This document shows, one piece after another, positions 13,349 through 22,504 of a DNA stretch of 64,000 nt; the stretch's first letter is position 1, and every line of letters begins with the position of its first letter. The translations under genes and the position numbers were made by a program. The stretch spans positions 62,001 through 126,000 of the forward strand of contig NZ_JABWEB010000004.1 of assembly GCF_013369485.1 (NCBI RefSeq), given 5' to 3'. The notes under the pieces were generated by a model, which worked only from the letters and a program-made list of their open reading frames with translations, was not told the origin of the DNA and made no database searches. The DNA is from Massilia sp. BJB1822 (lineage in GTDB: Bacteria; Pseudomonadota; Gammaproteobacteria; Burkholderiales; Burkholderiaceae_D).

Positions 13349-14974
13349 TTAGGACTTGGTGGGGACAGTGCCGTAGCAGGTCTGGGTCTGGCCGTCGTCG
13401 CTGCGGTAGTTGTCGACCATGCGGTAGCGGGTGGCGTAGAGGCCGAACGCCAGTGCCGTCAGCAGGGCGAAGCCGGCGAAGAAGAACATCTGGAAGGCGA
13501 TCACGCTCATGCCGCTGGTGGCGATGTGCCCCAGTACCGCGTCATTTTTGACGCTGGAGTTGACGATCAGTACCCACAGGTTGCCGACCGTGACGGCGAG
13601 GGTCCAGAAGCTCATGATCGAGCCTTTCATCGGCGCCGGCGCCTGGCTGTACGCGAATTCGAGGCCGGTGGCGGAAACCAGCACTTCGCCCATGGTCAGC
13701 ACGGCGTACGGCAGCAGCTGCCACAGGATGGACATCGGGGTGCCGGCATCCATCGAAAGCTGGATCCAGCCGATGATGATCCATGCCAGGCCGCTCAGCG
13801 CAATGCCGGCGGTCATGCGGCGCAGCGGGGTCGGTTCGATGCCGATCTTGCGCAGCAGCGGGAAGATGGCGAAGTTATTGAAGGGGATCAGCAGCATCAC
13901 CAGCAGCGGGTTCACTGCCTGCATCTGCGCCGGCAGTACCTTGAACTCCCAGCCGAACAGGGACAGCATCGGGCTTTGCATATTGTTCGCCTGCAGAATC
14001 CAGGTCGATGCCTTCTGGTCGAACAGGGACCAGAATGGCGTCACCAGCGCGAATACGACCAGGATGCGCAGGACGGCGCGCACGCCTTCCACGGCTTCAT
14101 CCGGGTGCGCGCCGCGCGCACGTTCCAGCTGCATGGCGGTGCCGATGCCGCCGAAGGCCAGCAGCAGTACCAGCGCGGTACAGGCGGCGATCACGAAGCC
14201 CCAGGAGAAGGACATGCACAGCGATGCGACGGCCGCTGCTGCGCCGAACAGCGCCACGCTCAGGCCTGGGCGCGACTGGCCTGGTTTGCGCGCCAGCAGG
14301 GCAGTGCGCGCCACGTTGGTGAAGGAATTGGGGTTGTGCTTTTGCGGTGCGATATGCACGTACTTCTTGTTGCCGAGCCAGAAGACCAGCGTGGCGACGG
14401 CCATCAGGATGCCGGGAATGCCGAAGGCCACGGCGGGGCCGTAGTTCTTCAGGAACAGGGGCATCAGCAGCGAGGCGAAGAAGGAGCCGAAGTTGATCAT
14501 CCAGTAGAAGGCGTCGTACACGACTTTGGCGCGTTTCTTATTGGTCTGGTCGAACTGGTCGCCGACGAAGGCGGAAACCAGCGGCTTGATGCCGCCCGAG
14601 CCGAGCGCAATCAGGAACAGGCCGAAATAGAAGCCTTTCAGATTGTCTTCAAAAATGGCGAGACAGGCATGCCCGGCCACGTATACGAGGCTGAGCCAGA
14701 AAATGGTGTTGTACTTGCCGAAGAAGCGGTCGGCCAGCCAGCCGCCCAGCAGGGGGAAGAAGTAGACGCCGATGACGAAGGTGTGGAATACGTGTTTGGC
14801 TTCGCTGGCGCGGTCTTCCAGTGGAATGAACAGCAGCAGGGTGCTGATCAGGAAAGGCGTCAGGATATTGCGCATCCCGTAAAAACTAAAACGTTCGCAA
14901 CCCTCGTTTGCGATGATGTACGGGATCTGGCGCGGTAGCGGCCCGTTGCCTGCATGCTGGTCAGCTTGTGACAT
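13349..14974 (-). CDS. POT/PTR2-family proton-coupled oligopeptide transporter
   Basis: A 541-residue transporter with about 14 helices. The family marks are ANEGCERFSFYGMRNIL (the ExxERFxYY-type motif of helix 1) and GSGGIKPLVSAFVGDQF in helices 4-5. These proteins import di- and tripeptides with protons, though some relatives carry nitrate or other solutes. It is divergent from the GH13 alpha-glucosidase, and the 259-base region between them holds a GTAG-N5-CTAC palindrome, so a maltodextrin-linked role or co-regulation is possible. The family is sure; the substrate is not. Confidence 0.9.
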   Translation of the reverse strand: MSQADQHAGNGPLPRQIPYIIANEGCERFSFYGMRNILTPFLISTLLLFIPLEDRASEAKHVFHTFVIGVYFFPLLGGWLADRFFGKYNTIFWLSLVYVAGHACLAIFEDNLKGFYFGLFLIALGSGGIKPLVSAFVGDQFDQTNKKRAKVVYDAFYWMINFGSFFASLLMPLFLKNYGPAVAFGIPGILMAVATLVFWLGNKKYVHIAPQKHNPNSFTNVARTALLARKPGQSRPGLSVALFGAAAAVASLCMSFSWGFVIAACTALVLLLAFGGIGTAMQLERARGAHPDEAVEGVRAVLRILVVFALVTPFWSLFDQKASTWILQANNMQSPMLSLFGWEFKVLPAQMQAVNPLLVMLLIPFNNFAIFPLLRKIGIEPTPLRRMTAGIALSGLAWIIIGWIQLSMDAGTPMSILWQLLPYAVLTMGEVLVSATGLEFAYSQAPAPMKGSIMSFWTLAVTVGNLWVLIVNSSVKNDAVLGHIATSGMSVIAFQMFFFAGFALLTALAFGLYATRYRMVDNYRSDDGQTQTCYGTVPTKS

Positions 14975-15078
14975 GTAGAAGTCTCCTGATTTTGTCAGAT
15001 CGGGATGCTATGCGAAGCCCTTTGGCTTGGCAACTGGTATGTACCGGTGTTTGCTGTGCGAAATTTTGATGAATTTAT

Positions 15079-15091
15079 GTAGTTTGGCTAC
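15079..15091. promoter_or_regulatory. putative operator, GTAG-N5-CTAC, before the GH13 alpha-glucosidase
   Basis: GTAGTTTGGCTAC differs by one base from the copy at 7067-7079 (GTAGTTTGACTAC). It lies in the divergent region between the POT transporter and the GH13 gene, 88 bases before the first possible GH13 start and 143 before the likely one. It could serve both promoters. Confidence 0.55.
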
Positions 15092-15233
15092 TCAATCGAA
15101 TCGCTCGAAAACTCATAAGTATTTGAAATATATATGTATTAAATGATTTTAAGTACTTGATTGGGTGATTGAATATCGGGTATTCATCATGTATATTGTC
15201 TACAAATCCACTCCCATTCCTAAGGAAGCTAAC

Positions 15234-16853
15234 GTGAGCAAAGCATTGTCCCCGACCTGGTGGCGCGAAGCGATCATCTATCAGGTCTATCCGCGCAGTT
15301 ATCTCGATACCAACGGCGACGGCGTGGGCGACCTGCCCGGCATCACCGACCGCCTGGAATACATCGCCAAACTGGGCGTGGATATCGTCTGGATTTCCCC
15401 CTTCTTCAAATCGCCGATGCACGACTTCGGCTACGACGTGTCCGACTACTGCGACGTCGATCCCCTGTTCGGCACCCTGGACGATTTCGACAAGCTGATC
15501 GCCAAGGCACACAGCCTGGGCCTGAAGATCATGATCGACCAGGTGATGTCGCATACGGCGGAGGAGCATCCCTGGTTCGTGGAGAGCCGCAAGAGCCGCG
15601 ACAATCCCAAGTCCGACTGGTATGTCTGGGCCGATCCTCTACCGGACGGCAATCCACCGAATAACTGGCTGTCCGTGTTCGGCGGCTCTTCGTGGCAATG
15701 GGATTCGCGTCGCAAGCAGTACTACCTGCATAATTTCCTGGTCAGCCAGCCCGACCTGAACTTCCACCATCCCGAGGTGCAGCAAGCCCACCTCGATTGC
15801 CTGCGTTTCTGGCTGGAGCGCGGCGTGGATGGCGTGCGCATGGATGCCTGCAACTTCCACTTCCACGACCGCTCGCTGAAGAGCAATCCGCCGGCCCTGG
15901 TGCGCGACACCGCCACCGTCAGCGATGTGAACCCATATGGCATGCAGGCCCATATCCACGACAAGAGCCAGCCCGAGAACGTGGCTTTCCTCGAACGCCT
16001 GCGCGTGCTGCTGGACGAATTCGGCGCGGTCGCCATCGGTGAGGTGGGGGCCGACGATTCGCTGGCCGTGATGGCGGAATACACGGCGGGCGGCAACAAG
16101 CTGCATATGGCTTACAGCTTCAATCTGCTGACTTCCGTTTGCACCGCCAAGCATATCCGCACCCAGGTCGAGGACTTCAAGGCGCGCGTCAAGGATGGCT
16201 GGGCTTCCTGGTCGGTCGGCAACCACGATGCGCAGCGCGTGATGACGCGCTGGGGTGGTGCGCATCCGACGCCGGCTTTCGGCAAGCTGGTGTTGGCGAT
16301 GCAGCTTTCGCTGAAAGGCACGCCTTGCCTGTATCAGGGCGACGAGCTGGCCTTCACCGAGGCCGATGTGCCATACGAGCTGATTCAAGACCCTTACGGC
16401 AAAACCTTCTGGCCCGAGTTCAAAGGCCGCGATGGCTGCCGCACGCCAATCGCCTGGACCCAGGCGGCCAATGGCGGCTTCACCAGCGGCCAGCCTTGGC
16501 TGCCGGTGGCGCCGGAACATATCGCCGCCGCCGCTTCGGTGCAGGAGGCGGATGCCGATTCCATGCTGTCCTTCGCGCGCCGCATGATCGCCTGGCGCCG
16601 CAGCATGCCGCAGCTGACGCGCGGCGAGATCGTCTTCTTCGATGCGCCGGAGCCGGTGCTGGCGCTGCGCCGCGATCTGGAAGGGGAGCGCAGCGTGATC
16701 GCTGTGTTCAACCTGGGTGCGCAGCCGGTCAGCTTCGCGCTGCCCGAAGCGGCAGGCGCCGAGACGCTGGACAATCCCGGCCTGCCGGGCGAGGTGGTGG
16801 ATGGCCAGGTCAGCCTGCCGCCGCATGGCGCCTGGTTCGGCTACGCTCGCTGA
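15234..16853 (+). CDS. GH13 alpha-glucosidase (cytoplasmic, oligo-1,6-/maltodextrin glucosidase type)
   Basis: A 539-residue GH13 enzyme that releases glucose from maltooligosaccharides or isomaltose. Catalytic residues are Asp204 (DGVRMDACNF), Glu270 (AIGEVGADDS) and Asp332 (VGNHDAQRV), with the N-terminal IIYQVYPRSYLDTNGDGVGD typical of alpha-glucosidases. I chose the GTG at 15234, because TAAGGAAG lies six bases upstream and homologues begin just before WWREAIIYQ; an ATG at 15189 would add 15 residues. It has no signal peptide, so it works in the cytoplasm on imported sugar. The Glk-HexR fusion follows on the same strand. A GTAG-N5-CTAC site upstream links it with the debranching and transporter genes. 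Confidence 0.92.
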   Translation: MSKALSPTWWREAIIYQVYPRSYLDTNGDGVGDLPGITDRLEYIAKLGVDIVWISPFFKSPMHDFGYDVSDYCDVDPLFGTLDDFDKLIAKAHSLGLKIMIDQVMSHTAEEHPWFVESRKSRDNPKSDWYVWADPLPDGNPPNNWLSVFGGSSWQWDSRRKQYYLHNFLVSQPDLNFHHPEVQQAHLDCLRFWLERGVDGVRMDACNFHFHDRSLKSNPPALVRDTATVSDVNPYGMQAHIHDKSQPENVAFLERLRVLLDEFGAVAIGEVGADDSLAVMAEYTAGGNKLHMAYSFNLLTSVCTAKHIRTQVEDFKARVKDGWASWSVGNHDAQRVMTRWGGAHPTPAFGKLVLAMQLSLKGTPCLYQGDELAFTEADVPYELIQDPYGKTFWPEFKGRDGCRTPIAWTQAANGGFTSGQPWLPVAPEHIAAAASVQEADADSMLSFARRMIAWRRSMPQLTRGEIVFFDAPEPVLALRRDLEGERSVIAVFNLGAQPVSFALPEAAGAETLDNPGLPGEVVDGQVSLPPHGAWFGYAR

Positions 16854-16865
16854 AACCGTGCGCCT

Positions 16866-16893
16866 TTGCGCCGCCGTTTCGGTGGCGGCGCAA
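16866..16893 (+). terminator. GC-rich hairpin after the GH13 gene, possible terminator or attenuator
   Basis: Stem TTGCGCCGCC / GGCGGCGCAA with an 8-base loop, 12 bases after the stop codon. No T-run follows, so it may only stabilise the 3' end or reduce read-through into the glucokinase gene. Confidence 0.4.
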
Positions 16894-17007
16894 GACTAGC
16901 GGACTGGAAGTAGAAGGACTGCTCGCCTCTTGTTCTTTTTAACATCGTGCATTTCAGGTATGCTGCCGCCTTCTGCAGTGATTGATTTCCAGAGAATCGA
17001 ATCGACG

Positions 17008-18882
17008 ATGAAACAAGCCGACGCTGATCTTAAACTGAGCCGCACCGCCTTTGCCGACGGCCCCCGTCTGCTGGCCGATATCGGCGCCACGCACGCCCGC
17101 TTTGCGCTGCAAACCGCGCCCGATGAATTCCGCTCCGTGCGCGTGCTGCAGTGCGACGACTTCAGCGGCATCGTGCCCCTGGTGCGCAGCTATCTGGAAG
17201 ACCATCCCGGCCTGAACCTGAACCATGCGGCGCTGGCGCTGGCCAACCCGGTGCATGGCGATTACGTCAGCATGACCAACCGCGACTGGCAATTCTCCAC
17301 CGACGAGGTGCGGCGCGAACTGGGCCTGCATACGCTGCTGGTGGTGAACGACTTCACCGCGCTGGCCATGTCCATCCCCGGCTTGAAGCCGGCCGATCTG
17401 ATGCAGGTCGGCAGCGGCACGGCCGCGCCGACCTCGGTGATCGGCGTGCTCGGTCCGGGCACGGGCCTGGGCTGCTCCGGCGTGATTCCGACGGTGGACG
17501 GTTTCATCACCCTCGGTTCGGAAGGCGGCCATACCAACTTCGCGCCGGCTGACGAGCGCGAATACTTCATCCTGCAATACGCCTGGCAAACCTGGTCCCA
17601 CGTATCGAACGAGCGCCTGATTTCCGGCCCCGGCATGGAGATCATTTACCGCGCGCTGGCCAAGCGCAACGGCGTCTCGGTGCGCGACCTGACGTCGCAG
17701 CAGATCATCGCCGGCGCCTTGAAAGACCAGGACGCGCTGTGCAAGGAGGTGCTGGAATGCTTCTGCGCCATGCTGGGCGGCGCGGCCGCCAATCTGGCCG
17801 TGACGCTTGGCGCTTTCGGCGGCATCTTCATCGGTGGCGGCATCGTGCCGCGCATGGGCGAGTGGTTCCTCGAATCGCCTTTCCGCGCCCGCTTTGAAGC
17901 CAAGGGCCGCTTCTCGTCCTATCTGGCGGAGATTCCGACGTATGTGATTACCACGCCGAATCCGGCCTTCTACGGCGTGGCCACCATCCTGTCCGAGCAT
18001 CTGCGCGGCCGCAGCGGCGCGAATACGCTGATGGACCGCGTGCAAAGCCTGCAAAGCGAGCTGACGCCGGCCGAGCAGCGCGTGGCCCAGCTGGTGATCG
18101 AGCAGCCGCGCCTGGTGCTGAACGAGCCGATTGCCGATATCGCGCGCCTGGCCGAAGTGAGCCAGCCGACCGTGATTCGCTTCTGCCGCTCGCTCGGTTT
18201 CCAGGGCTTGGCCGACTTCAAGCTGAAATTCGCCAGCAGCCTGACCGGCGCCATTCCGGTGCGCCACAGCCAGGTGCGCGTCAGCGACAGCACCCATGAC
18301 CTGAGCGCCAAGGTGATCGACAACACCGTGTCGGCCATCCTCAAATTCCGCGACCAGCTCGACGTGCGTTCGCTGGACCGCGCGATTGCGCTGATCAGCA
18401 AGGCGAAAAAGGTGGAGTTCTACGCGATGGGCAATTCGCGCGTGGTGGCGCTGGACGGCCAGCACAAGTTCTTCCGCTTCCGCATTCCCACCTCCCTGTA
18501 TGGCGACGCGCATCTGTTCACGCTGGCGGCCGAACTGCTGCAGGCGGGCGATGTGGTGGTCGCCATTTCCAATTCGGGCAAATTGCCGGAACTGCTGCAG
18601 GCGGTGGAGGCGGCGCGCGCGGCGGGCGCCGATGTGATTGCGATTACCAGCAGTCAGTCGCCGCTGGCGAAGAAGGCCACGGTCTGCCTGACCGTCGATC
18701 ATGCCGAGGACAGCACCACCTTCCTGTCGATGATCTCGCGCATCCTGCAGCTGCTGCTGATCGATATTCTTTCGGTCGGCATTTCGCTCGACGAACAGAA
18801 CGCCTCGCTGGTGCTGGAGCATAAGGGCAATGGCGGCAGCCAGGAAAGCCGCCGCCTGCTGATCTCCCACCTCGACAGCTAG
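17008..18882 (+). CDS. glk: bifunctional glucokinase / HexR-type (RpiR family) transcriptional regulator
   Basis: A 624-residue fusion. Residues from about 10 to 330 are an E. coli-type glucokinase: LLADIGATHARFAL phosphate motif, VVNDFTALA, LGPGTGLGCSG and GGIVPRMG. The C-terminal half is an RpiR/HexR regulator: a helix-turn-helix (IADIARLAEVSQPTVIRFCRSLGF) and a SIS sugar-phosphate domain (VVVAISNSGKLPELLQ). The fusion is known in Burkholderia, Ralstonia and relatives. The kinase makes glucose 6-phosphate and the regulator probably senses a downstream phosphate such as KDPG. The ATG at 17008 stands directly before the kinase domain; upstream codons look non-coding. It follows the alpha-glucosidase, whose product it phosphorylates. 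Confidence 0.93.
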   Translation: MKQADADLKLSRTAFADGPRLLADIGATHARFALQTAPDEFRSVRVLQCDDFSGIVPLVRSYLEDHPGLNLNHAALALANPVHGDYVSMTNRDWQFSTDEVRRELGLHTLLVVNDFTALAMSIPGLKPADLMQVGSGTAAPTSVIGVLGPGTGLGCSGVIPTVDGFITLGSEGGHTNFAPADEREYFILQYAWQTWSHVSNERLISGPGMEIIYRALAKRNGVSVRDLTSQQIIAGALKDQDALCKEVLECFCAMLGGAAANLAVTLGAFGGIFIGGGIVPRMGEWFLESPFRARFEAKGRFSSYLAEIPTYVITTPNPAFYGVATILSEHLRGRSGANTLMDRVQSLQSELTPAEQRVAQLVIEQPRLVLNEPIADIARLAEVSQPTVIRFCRSLGFQGLADFKLKFASSLTGAIPVRHSQVRVSDSTHDLSAKVIDNTVSAILKFRDQLDVRSLDRAIALISKAKKVEFYAMGNSRVVALDGQHKFFRFRIPTSLYGDAHLFTLAAELLQAGDVVVAISNSGKLPELLQAVEAARAAGADVIAITSSQSPLAKKATVCLTVDHAEDSTTFLSMISRILQLLLIDILSVGISLDEQNASLVLEHKGNGGSQESRRLLISHLDS

Positions 18883-18898
18883 GCGCTGCCGGGACGGA

Positions 18899-19429
18899 TC
18901 AATCGAGCCTGGTCAGGTCGATGGTTTCCGTCTTGTCGAAGGCCACGCTGGCATGCTGCGCGAGCAGGGCTTCCAGTCCGGCCTTGCTCACCTTGAGTTC
19001 GCGGAACAGGGAACGGTCCCTGGATTCAGCCGGCAGCTGCATTTCCTTCAGCAGCGCTTCCACGCGCGTGGCATCCATCATTTCCAGCTTCATGCTGGCC
19101 GCGTTGGCGGCGGCGACGTGCAGGATCATATAGCCGCCGGAACGGCCGTCGTTGACCAGGGCCAGATAGCGCTGGCCGGCATGCTCGTGCAGCTGCGCCT
19201 TGCCTTCCTTATCATCGTCATCCCAGCGCAGGACCAGGGTTTCGTCCTCGATGCGTATCTGCATGCGGCGGTTTTTCCCGTTCTTGCCCATTTTCATGTC
19301 CACCTTCCAGTATCCGGCCATTTCCTGCGGAATGGGCAGGCGTTTGCCCACCGGCTGGTCGACATAGATGCAGGCGCTCAGCAGGGCGGCCATCGATAAC
19401 ATTGCGATATAGCGGAGCAGGATTTTCAT
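18899..19429 (-). CDS. hypothetical lipoprotein
   Basis: A 176-residue protein with a lipoprotein signal peptide: MKILLRYIAMLSMAALLSAC, with the lipobox LSAC at residues 17-20. The ATG at 19429 is preceded by AAGGAAA. The mature part is mixed and charged, with a beta-rich centre (MQIRIEDETLVLRWDDDD) and helical C-terminus. It converges with the glucokinase gene at a 16-base gap, and its start faces the PadR regulator gene. I do not recognise a family; an envelope location is all that can be said. Confidence 0.72.
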   Translation of the reverse strand: MKILLRYIAMLSMAALLSACIYVDQPVGKRLPIPQEMAGYWKVDMKMGKNGKNRRMQIRIEDETLVLRWDDDDKEGKAQLHEHAGQRYLALVNDGRSGGYMILHVAAANAASMKLEMMDATRVEALLKEMQLPAESRDRSLFRELKVSKAGLEALLAQHASVAFDKTETIDLTRLD

Positions 19430-19518
19430 TGTTTCCTTATGGATTTGAGGCAATATTGTTCTGACGATAATACCACTCGCGTTTGAAAAAACTGCTTGAG
19501 TTCTGTAAAAAAGCGTTT

Positions 19519-19545
19519 AAGATATATCTCAATTCGACATATCTT
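19519..19545. promoter_or_regulatory. putative PadR operator (inverted repeat)
   Basis: AAGATATATC and GACATATCTT form an inverted repeat with one mismatch around a 7-base spacer, ending right at the AAGGAG ribosome binding site of the padR-like gene. PadR regulators commonly repress their own promoter, so this is the likely autoregulatory site; it may also act on the divergent lipoprotein gene. Confidence 0.6.
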
Positions 19546-19558
19546 AAGGAGAAACACC

Positions 19559-20080
19559 ATGTACCATTTCTTTCGCGGACACCATCGCCACATGCACGGT
19601 CACGGCCACTACCATCGTGGCGGCGGCGGACGCGGTCCCAAAATGTTCGACGCCGGCGCCATGCGCTATGTGGTGCTGCAGCTGATCGCCGAGAAGCCGC
19701 GCCACGGCTACGAAATCATCAAGGAGCTGGCGCAGCGCGCCGGTGGGACGTACACGCCCAGCCCAGGCGCCATTTACCCCCTGCTATCCATGCTGCTGGA
19801 CATGGGCCACGTCTCGGCCAGCGCCGACGGCAATAAGAAGCTGCACACCATCACGCCCGAAGGCGAAGCCTTCCTGGCGGAGAACCGGCAGATGGTCGAC
19901 GCCGTGATGGCGCGCATGTCGCAGCCGGTCGATGAAAACGAAGACCTGCGTTCACTGATGCACGCCTTGAAAGAGGTCATCATCCTTCGGGCGCGCGACT
20001 ACACGGCCACCGAAACGCGCCTGGCGCAGATCCGCGCTATTCTGAAACGGGCGCGCGCCGAGATCGAAGCACTCGATTGA
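19559..20080 (+). CDS. PadR family transcriptional regulator with His-rich N-terminus
   Basis: A 173-residue regulator. The winged helix is typical of PadR: VLQLIAEKPRHGYEIIKEL, then GAIYPLLSMLLDMG and a basic wing; the C-terminal helices would dimerise. The N-terminal tail MYHFFRGHHRHMHGHGHYHRGGGGRG has about nine His in 22 residues before the domain, which could bind metal. The ATG at 19559 is set by AAGGAG nine bases upstream. It lies 25 bases ahead of an MFS transporter gene, and PadR-pump pairs usually form a drug-inducible, self-repressed operon. Confidence 0.88.
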   Translation: MYHFFRGHHRHMHGHGHYHRGGGGRGPKMFDAGAMRYVVLQLIAEKPRHGYEIIKELAQRAGGTYTPSPGAIYPLLSMLLDMGHVSASADGNKKLHTITPEGEAFLAENRQMVDAVMARMSQPVDENEDLRSLMHALKEVIILRARDYTATETRLAQIRAILKRARAEIEALD

Positions 20081-20105
20081 GCTTCGCCCGCTTTGAAGGA
20101 ACAAG

Positions 20106-21344
20106 ATGAGTACCAACTTACACCTTACCCCGGCGCGCGAGCGCGCCATTCTCTGGCTGCTGGCCTTTATACAATTCACCGTCATCATGGACTTCATGGT
20201 CATGATGCCGCTGGCGCCGCAGCTGATGCAGGCCTTCTCGATCAGCGCCTCCAAGGTGTCGAGCGCGGTGTCGGTCTACGCCTGGTGCGCCGGCCTGTCC
20301 GGCATCCTGGCGGCCACCTATATCGACCGCTTCGACCGCAAGCGCCTGCTGCTGACGGTCTTCCTGCTGTTTAACGTATCCAACCTGGCCTGCGCCTTGG
20401 CGCCCAACTTCCACGTGCTGGTGCTGTCGCGCGCCATGGCCGGCCTGACCGGCGGCGTGATGGGTGCGATGGGCATGGCCATCATCGGCGACATCATCCC
20501 GCCCAACCGGCGCGGCTACGCCACCGGCATCATGATGACGTCCTTCAGCATCGCGGCGATCGCCGGCGTGCCGACGGGCGTCATGCTGTCGGCGCACTAT
20601 GGCTGGGCTTCGACCTTCTATCTGCTGGTGCTGCTGTCGATGGTGGTGTGGCTGGCGGGCGTCAGCCTCCTGCCGTCGCTGCGCGGCCATCTGGGCAAGC
20701 CGGTGCCGCTGGCGGCGATCCTGCCGAATCTGCTGGCGCTGTTCACCGTCGGCGCGCACCTGCGGGCCTTTCTGCTGAGCGGCTTGAATGCGATGGCGGG
20801 CATGATGGTGATTCCCTTCATCTCGCCGGTTTTGGTGAGTAACCTCGGCATTAAGCCGGCCGAGATTACCTGGATTTATCTGGCGGGCGGCATTGCGACC
20901 CTGTTCAGCGCGCGCCGCTTGGGCAACTGGTCGGATAGCGCGGGCAAGCACAAGATCTACCGCATTGTGGCGCTGGCTTCCATGATTCCCATGCTGACGA
21001 TCACTCATATGCCGCAGATGTCGCTGACGGTGATCATCTGCCTCTTCCCCATCTTCATGGTGCTGCTGTCGGGACGGAATATTCCTTTGCAGGCCTTGAT
21101 GACGACGGTGCCCGATCCGGCGCAGCGCGGCGCTTTCCTCAGCGCGAATATGGCGGTGGTGCAGATGGGCACCGGGATCGGCGCGCTGGTGGGCGGCATC
21201 TGCCTGGTCAATGGCGACGATGGCCATATCTATGGCTACGGCACGGCAGGCTGGATCGCCGTCGGCCTGACCTTGTTCACCAGCTGGTGGGTGAGCAATG
21301 TGCGCAGCGCGCCGTCGCAGGAAGTTATCCGTTCGCCTGCTTGA
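20106..21344 (+). CDS. MFS transporter (drug efflux type)
   Basis: A 412-residue, 12-helix major facilitator. The cytoplasmic loop DRFDRKRLLL corresponds to motif A, and the fifth helix region reads ATGIMMTSFSIAAIAGVPTG, resembling motif C of antiporters. It is second in an operon with the PadR regulator. Export of a toxic compound is likely from the context, but the substrate is unknown. Its 3' end overlaps the convergent gene by 20 bases. Confidence 0.85.
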   Translation: MSTNLHLTPARERAILWLLAFIQFTVIMDFMVMMPLAPQLMQAFSISASKVSSAVSVYAWCAGLSGILAATYIDRFDRKRLLLTVFLLFNVSNLACALAPNFHVLVLSRAMAGLTGGVMGAMGMAIIGDIIPPNRRGYATGIMMTSFSIAAIAGVPTGVMLSAHYGWASTFYLLVLLSMVVWLAGVSLLPSLRGHLGKPVPLAAILPNLLALFTVGAHLRAFLLSGLNAMAGMMVIPFISPVLVSNLGIKPAEITWIYLAGGIATLFSARRLGNWSDSAGKHKIYRIVALASMIPMLTITHMPQMSLTVIICLFPIFMVLLSGRNIPLQALMTTVPDPAQRGAFLSANMAVVQMGTGIGALVGGICLVNGDDGHIYGYGTAGWIAVGLTLFTSWWVSNVRSAPSQEVIRSPA

Positions 21345-22002
21345 CCACCAGGTCGAGCAGTACCTGCGCCTGTTTCAGCACGGCGCTGCTGGCCGATTTG
21401 CCATGCAGTTCGGCGAAGCTGCCTTCGCTGATATGCAGGCCGTCTGCCGCCAGCACCGTCACGCGCAGCGTTCCGGCGCCAGGAGGAGGGTGGCGCAGCT
21501 TGCCGCCTTCCTGGCCGGTGTTTTTCGCCAGACCGCGCGCGGCGCTTTGCACCAGCGCCTTGGCCTGCTGCACCACCTCGGCCGGACTGCCTTCAAACAC
21601 GGCCAGGCGGCCGGTCTGGTTGATGTATTGAACCTGGCCGTCGGCATAGGCGGCCAGCACGTCCAGGCCATTCTCCAGCGGCACTTCAACCACCACGCCC
21701 AGCGCTTCCTTGGGCGGCACCGCGTAGGTGCGTTCGCGCAGCCAGTTGAAGGCGAGCAGGCGCACGCGGCTCTCTTCATTGCTGTCCTGCGCGATGGCGC
21801 GGATCACTTGCGGATCTGGGCTGTCGCCGAATAGGGGCAGGGTGCTTTCCCGCTGCGCAAACAGCGCGGCTTCGTCGCAGAACATCAGCTTGTAGACGAG
21901 GTTCAGCTCATCCTGCCGGTACGGCTGGTAGGCCGCAGGATCAAAGCTGGTAGGGGCGGGCGCCGCCTTGGCGCCGAACAGGGATTTCAGTTTATCGAAC
22001 AT
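21325..22002 (-). CDS. conserved hypothetical protein
   Basis: A 225-residue soluble protein of unknown family if started at MFDKLKSLFG (22002); ATGs at 22020 and 22032 would add 6 or 10 residues, and none has a clear ribosome binding site. It has an Ala/Pro-rich linker after the first helix and then a folded region (DELNLVYKLMFCDEAALF ... YINQTGRLAVFEGSP). There is no signal peptide or membrane helix. It overlaps the end of the MFS gene. Its codon use looks like that of neighbouring genes, so I take it as real. Confidence 0.7.
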   Translation of the reverse strand: MFDKLKSLFGAKAAPAPTSFDPAAYQPYRQDELNLVYKLMFCDEAALFAQRESTLPLFGDSPDPQVIRAIAQDSNEESRVRLLAFNWLRERTYAVPPKEALGVVVEVPLENGLDVLAAYADGQVQYINQTGRLAVFEGSPAEVVQQAKALVQSAARGLAKNTGQEGGKLRHPPPGAGTLRVTVLAADGLHISEGSFAELHGKSASSAVLKQAQVLLDLVVKQANG

Positions 22003-22080
22003 ATCTGCCGCTGGCTTCATGAATGCCGCCATGATACGGCATCGCAGCCGGGCGGCGGCGATTTCGACGCCCGCAGCCTT

Positions 22081-22395
22081 TCAGTCCAGCAGCGTGATAT
22101 TGCCGCGATGCGCCACAAAGAAGGTGGCGTCGCTCAGCGCCTGGGCATCATGCTGCTCGCCCTGCTGGAGCAGCAGGGTATCGCCGGCGGACAGCTCAAT
22201 CTCGCCAAAGCGGATGCGGCCACTCAGCATCAGGATTTGCTCCCAGCCGTCGTGGTCATGCAGGGGGAAGCGCGCGCCTTCGTCGAAGCGGACGAAGTAA
22301 CTGCCATCGGCGTTCTCGCTCCAGACAGTGGCGACCCGCATGCCGGGAATTGCGGTCTCCGCCCATTGGCGGTCCTGTTGTCGTTCCAAGATCAT
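22081..22395 (-). CDS. small cupin-domain protein
   Basis: A 104-residue single-domain cupin. Motif 1 reads FPLHDHDGWEQILMLSGRIRFG, with His-x-His and Glu metal ligands; motif 2 is less complete (GEQHDAQAL). Such proteins bind a metal and act as small dioxygenases, isomerases or anti-sigma/sensor modules (ChrR-like). It stands alone on the minus strand between a hypothetical gene and the OhrR-like regulator, so its role is open. Confidence 0.82.
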   Translation of the reverse strand: MILERQQDRQWAETAIPGMRVATVWSENADGSYFVRFDEGARFPLHDHDGWEQILMLSGRIRFGEIELSAGDTLLLQQGEQHDAQALSDATFFVAHRGNITLLD

Positions 22396-22504
22396 TGATT
22401 TTCCTTGATGGCGGTTGCTAAGGAGCGCTAGGTTGCATTCTTGCCGCAGGCACCGTCAAGGAATTCGGCCCGCCTCGGGCATTCACCCGAGGCGTCCTGC
22501 CCGG

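Noticed and set aside
16954..18870. A 638-codon minus-strand frame opposite the Glk-HexR fusion
   Set aside because: Same artefact; the plus strand has both glucokinase and RpiR domains.
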